Assembly: GCA_016462055.1 (NCBI GenBank)
Contig: JAEMTX010000109.1
Coordinates: 1 to 6,258, forward strand
DNA: 6,258 nucleotides
From: Acidimicrobiia bacterium
Lineage (GTDB): Bacteria; Actinomycetota; Acidimicrobiia; Acidimicrobiales; Acidimicrobilacustridaceae
Direction of reading: 5' to 3'
Shown: one piece after another, positions 5,344-6,258 of the stretch
Position numbering within the stretch: the first letter of the stretch is position 1
Layout: every line of letters begins with the position of its first letter
Made by a program: the position numbers and the translations under genes
Notes under the pieces: generated by a model
Seen by the model: the letters and a program-made list of their open reading frames with translations, nothing else
Databases searched by the model: none
What the model was told of the DNA's origin: nothing

Positions 5344-6258
5344 ATGTTCGATCTAAAAATCATCAACGGAACCATTGTCGACGGAACCGGTGCCGCGAGT
5401 TTTATCGGAGATGTTGCGATCACTGACGGGATCGTTGTCGATGTTGGCCCCGCCATTCCCGGAGACGCGACCGAAGTCATCGATGCAACTGGTCTTGTCG
5501 TGGCGCCGGGCTTTGTCGATATCCATACTCATTACGACGGTCAGGCCACATGGGATCCGGTCCTCGATCCGTCAGCGAGTCATGGTGTCACCACTGTGGT
5601 CGTGGGCAACTGCGGCGTCGGGTTTGCGCCAGTGCGTCCCGGTAAAGAGGGATGGCTCGTAGAACTTATGGAAGGTGTCGAAGACATTCCCGGCACCGCG
5701 TTACACGAGGGCATCCAATGGTCATGGGAAACGTTTCCGGAGTATCTCGATGCGCTTGCCAGCCGTGAGTACTCGATGGATATCGCTGCGTTTGTCCCGC
5801 ATGCTCCGCTTCGTGTGTATGTCATGGGTGATCGTGGTGCTCTCGATGTGGAACCAACCAGTGACGAGTTGTCGCAGATGGCCGATCATGTACGCGCGTC
5901 GATCGAAGCTGGCGCAATTGGTGTTTCGACTTCACGTTCGCTGAACCATCGCACGCTCGACGGCGAACTCGTGCCCGGAACATTCGCCAATTCGACGGAA
6001 CTCGTTGCGCTTGCGCAGGCGATGGTCGATGCCGGGGGAGGCCTCTTTGAAGCTGTTCCCACTGGCGAGACAGGCGACGATCGCGACACTGTCCTTGGTG
6101 AGATCGCGTTGCTCTCCGAAGTCTCGAAGCGCACCGGCGCACCTGTGTCGTTCCTCATGATCCAGTCGATGGGTGCACCTGATTTGTGGGCGGAGCAACT
6201 TGAAGCCGTTCGCAAGGCGAACATCGAAGGTGCGCAACTCGTGCCGCAGGTCGCCGGT
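5344..6258 (+). CDS. Amidohydrolase, N-acyl-D-amino-acid deacylase-like, N-terminal part; 3' end outside window
   Basis: The frame is open from ATG 5344 to the last base (305 residues); family members usually have about 480-580. The start is fixed by the typical N-terminal beta-sandwich entry (FDLKIINGTIVDGTG at residues 2-16). APGFVDIHTHYD (54-65) supplies metal-ligand histidines H61 and H63. GNCG (88-91) carries C90, the cysteine ligand of D-aminoacylases. Further family signatures are VPHAPLR (151-157), GAIGVSTSR (190-198) and the H202-R203, VPGTFA (210-215) region, a pattern I associate with an actinobacterial subgroup. Classic D-aminoacylases hydrolyse N-acyl-D-amino acids with zinc. Here the places where two barrel histidines are expected read EAVPTGE (236-242) and SFLMIQS (269-275), with no His, so the activity may differ. 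The gene is divergent from the flavoprotein; a shared pathway is not evident. Name the family, not the substrate. Confidence 0.9.
   Translation, partial: MFDLKIINGTIVDGTGAASFIGDVAITDGIVVDVGPAIPGDATEVIDATGLVVAPGFVDIHTHYDGQATWDPVLDPSASHGVTTVVVGNCGVGFAPVRPGKEGWLVELMEGVEDIPGTALHEGIQWSWETFPEYLDALASREYSMDIAAFVPHAPLRVYVMGDRGALDVEPTSDELSQMADHVRASIEAGAIGVSTSRSLNHRTLDGELVPGTFANSTELVALAQAMVDAGGGLFEAVPTGETGDDRDTVLGEIALLSEVSKRTGAPVSFLMIQSMGAPDLWAEQLEAVRKANIEGAQLVPQVAG

Noticed and set aside
5822..6237. Several - strand open frames of about 100 codons
   Set aside because: They lie opposite the amidohydrolase, whose metal-binding motifs are clear; these frames are shadows.

Overview
The window looks like chromosomal DNA from an actinobacterium-like organism. 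Base composition, sampled by eye, is in the mid-to-high 50s % G+C. The genes are closely packed. The protein families (multi-copy Baeyer-Villiger-type flavin monooxygenases, SnoaL/NTF2-fold proteins, a 3-ketosteroid-dehydrogenase-like flavoprotein and an N-acyl-D-amino-acid-deacylase-like amidohydrolase) are typical of actinobacterial lipid, steroid and terpenoid catabolism, for example in Mycobacteriales or Acidimicrobiia. The lineage is inferred from protein style only. No RNA gene, insertion sequence, CRISPR array or phage gene was seen.

Layout, left to right: (1) 3-560 (+), the C-terminal third of a flavin monooxygenase that begins before the window; (2) 565-599, a strong two-sided hairpin between convergent genes; (3) 602-2479 (-), a complete 625-residue Baeyer-Villiger-type monooxygenase with an N-terminal extension; (4) 2480-2674, a divergent control region with several inverted repeats; (5) 2675-3598 (+), a 307-residue protein made of two tandem NTF2/SnoaL-like domains; (6) a 10-bp convergent junction, with a hairpin lying inside the end of the next gene; (7) 3609-5240 (-), a complete 543-residue FAD-dependent 3-ketosteroid-dehydrogenase-like protein; (8) 5241-5343, a compact divergent control region with a perfect 7+7 palindrome; (9) 5344-6258 (+), the first 305 residues of an amidohydrolase that runs off the window.

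Strands alternate strictly (+ - + - +), so no two genes here form an operon. The genes pair head-to-head over two shared promoter regions and tail-to-tail over very short gaps. A working hypothesis is a peripheral pathway for a cyclic ketone such as a steroid or terpenoid. The ketosteroid-dehydrogenase-like enzyme would desaturate the ring next to the ketone, the monooxygenases would insert oxygen to give an ester or lactone, and the double NTF2-fold protein would catalyse an isomerisation, dehydration or hydration or bind an intermediate. The amidohydrolase has no obvious step in this scheme. The families are supported by visible motifs; the shared pathway is inference from co-location.
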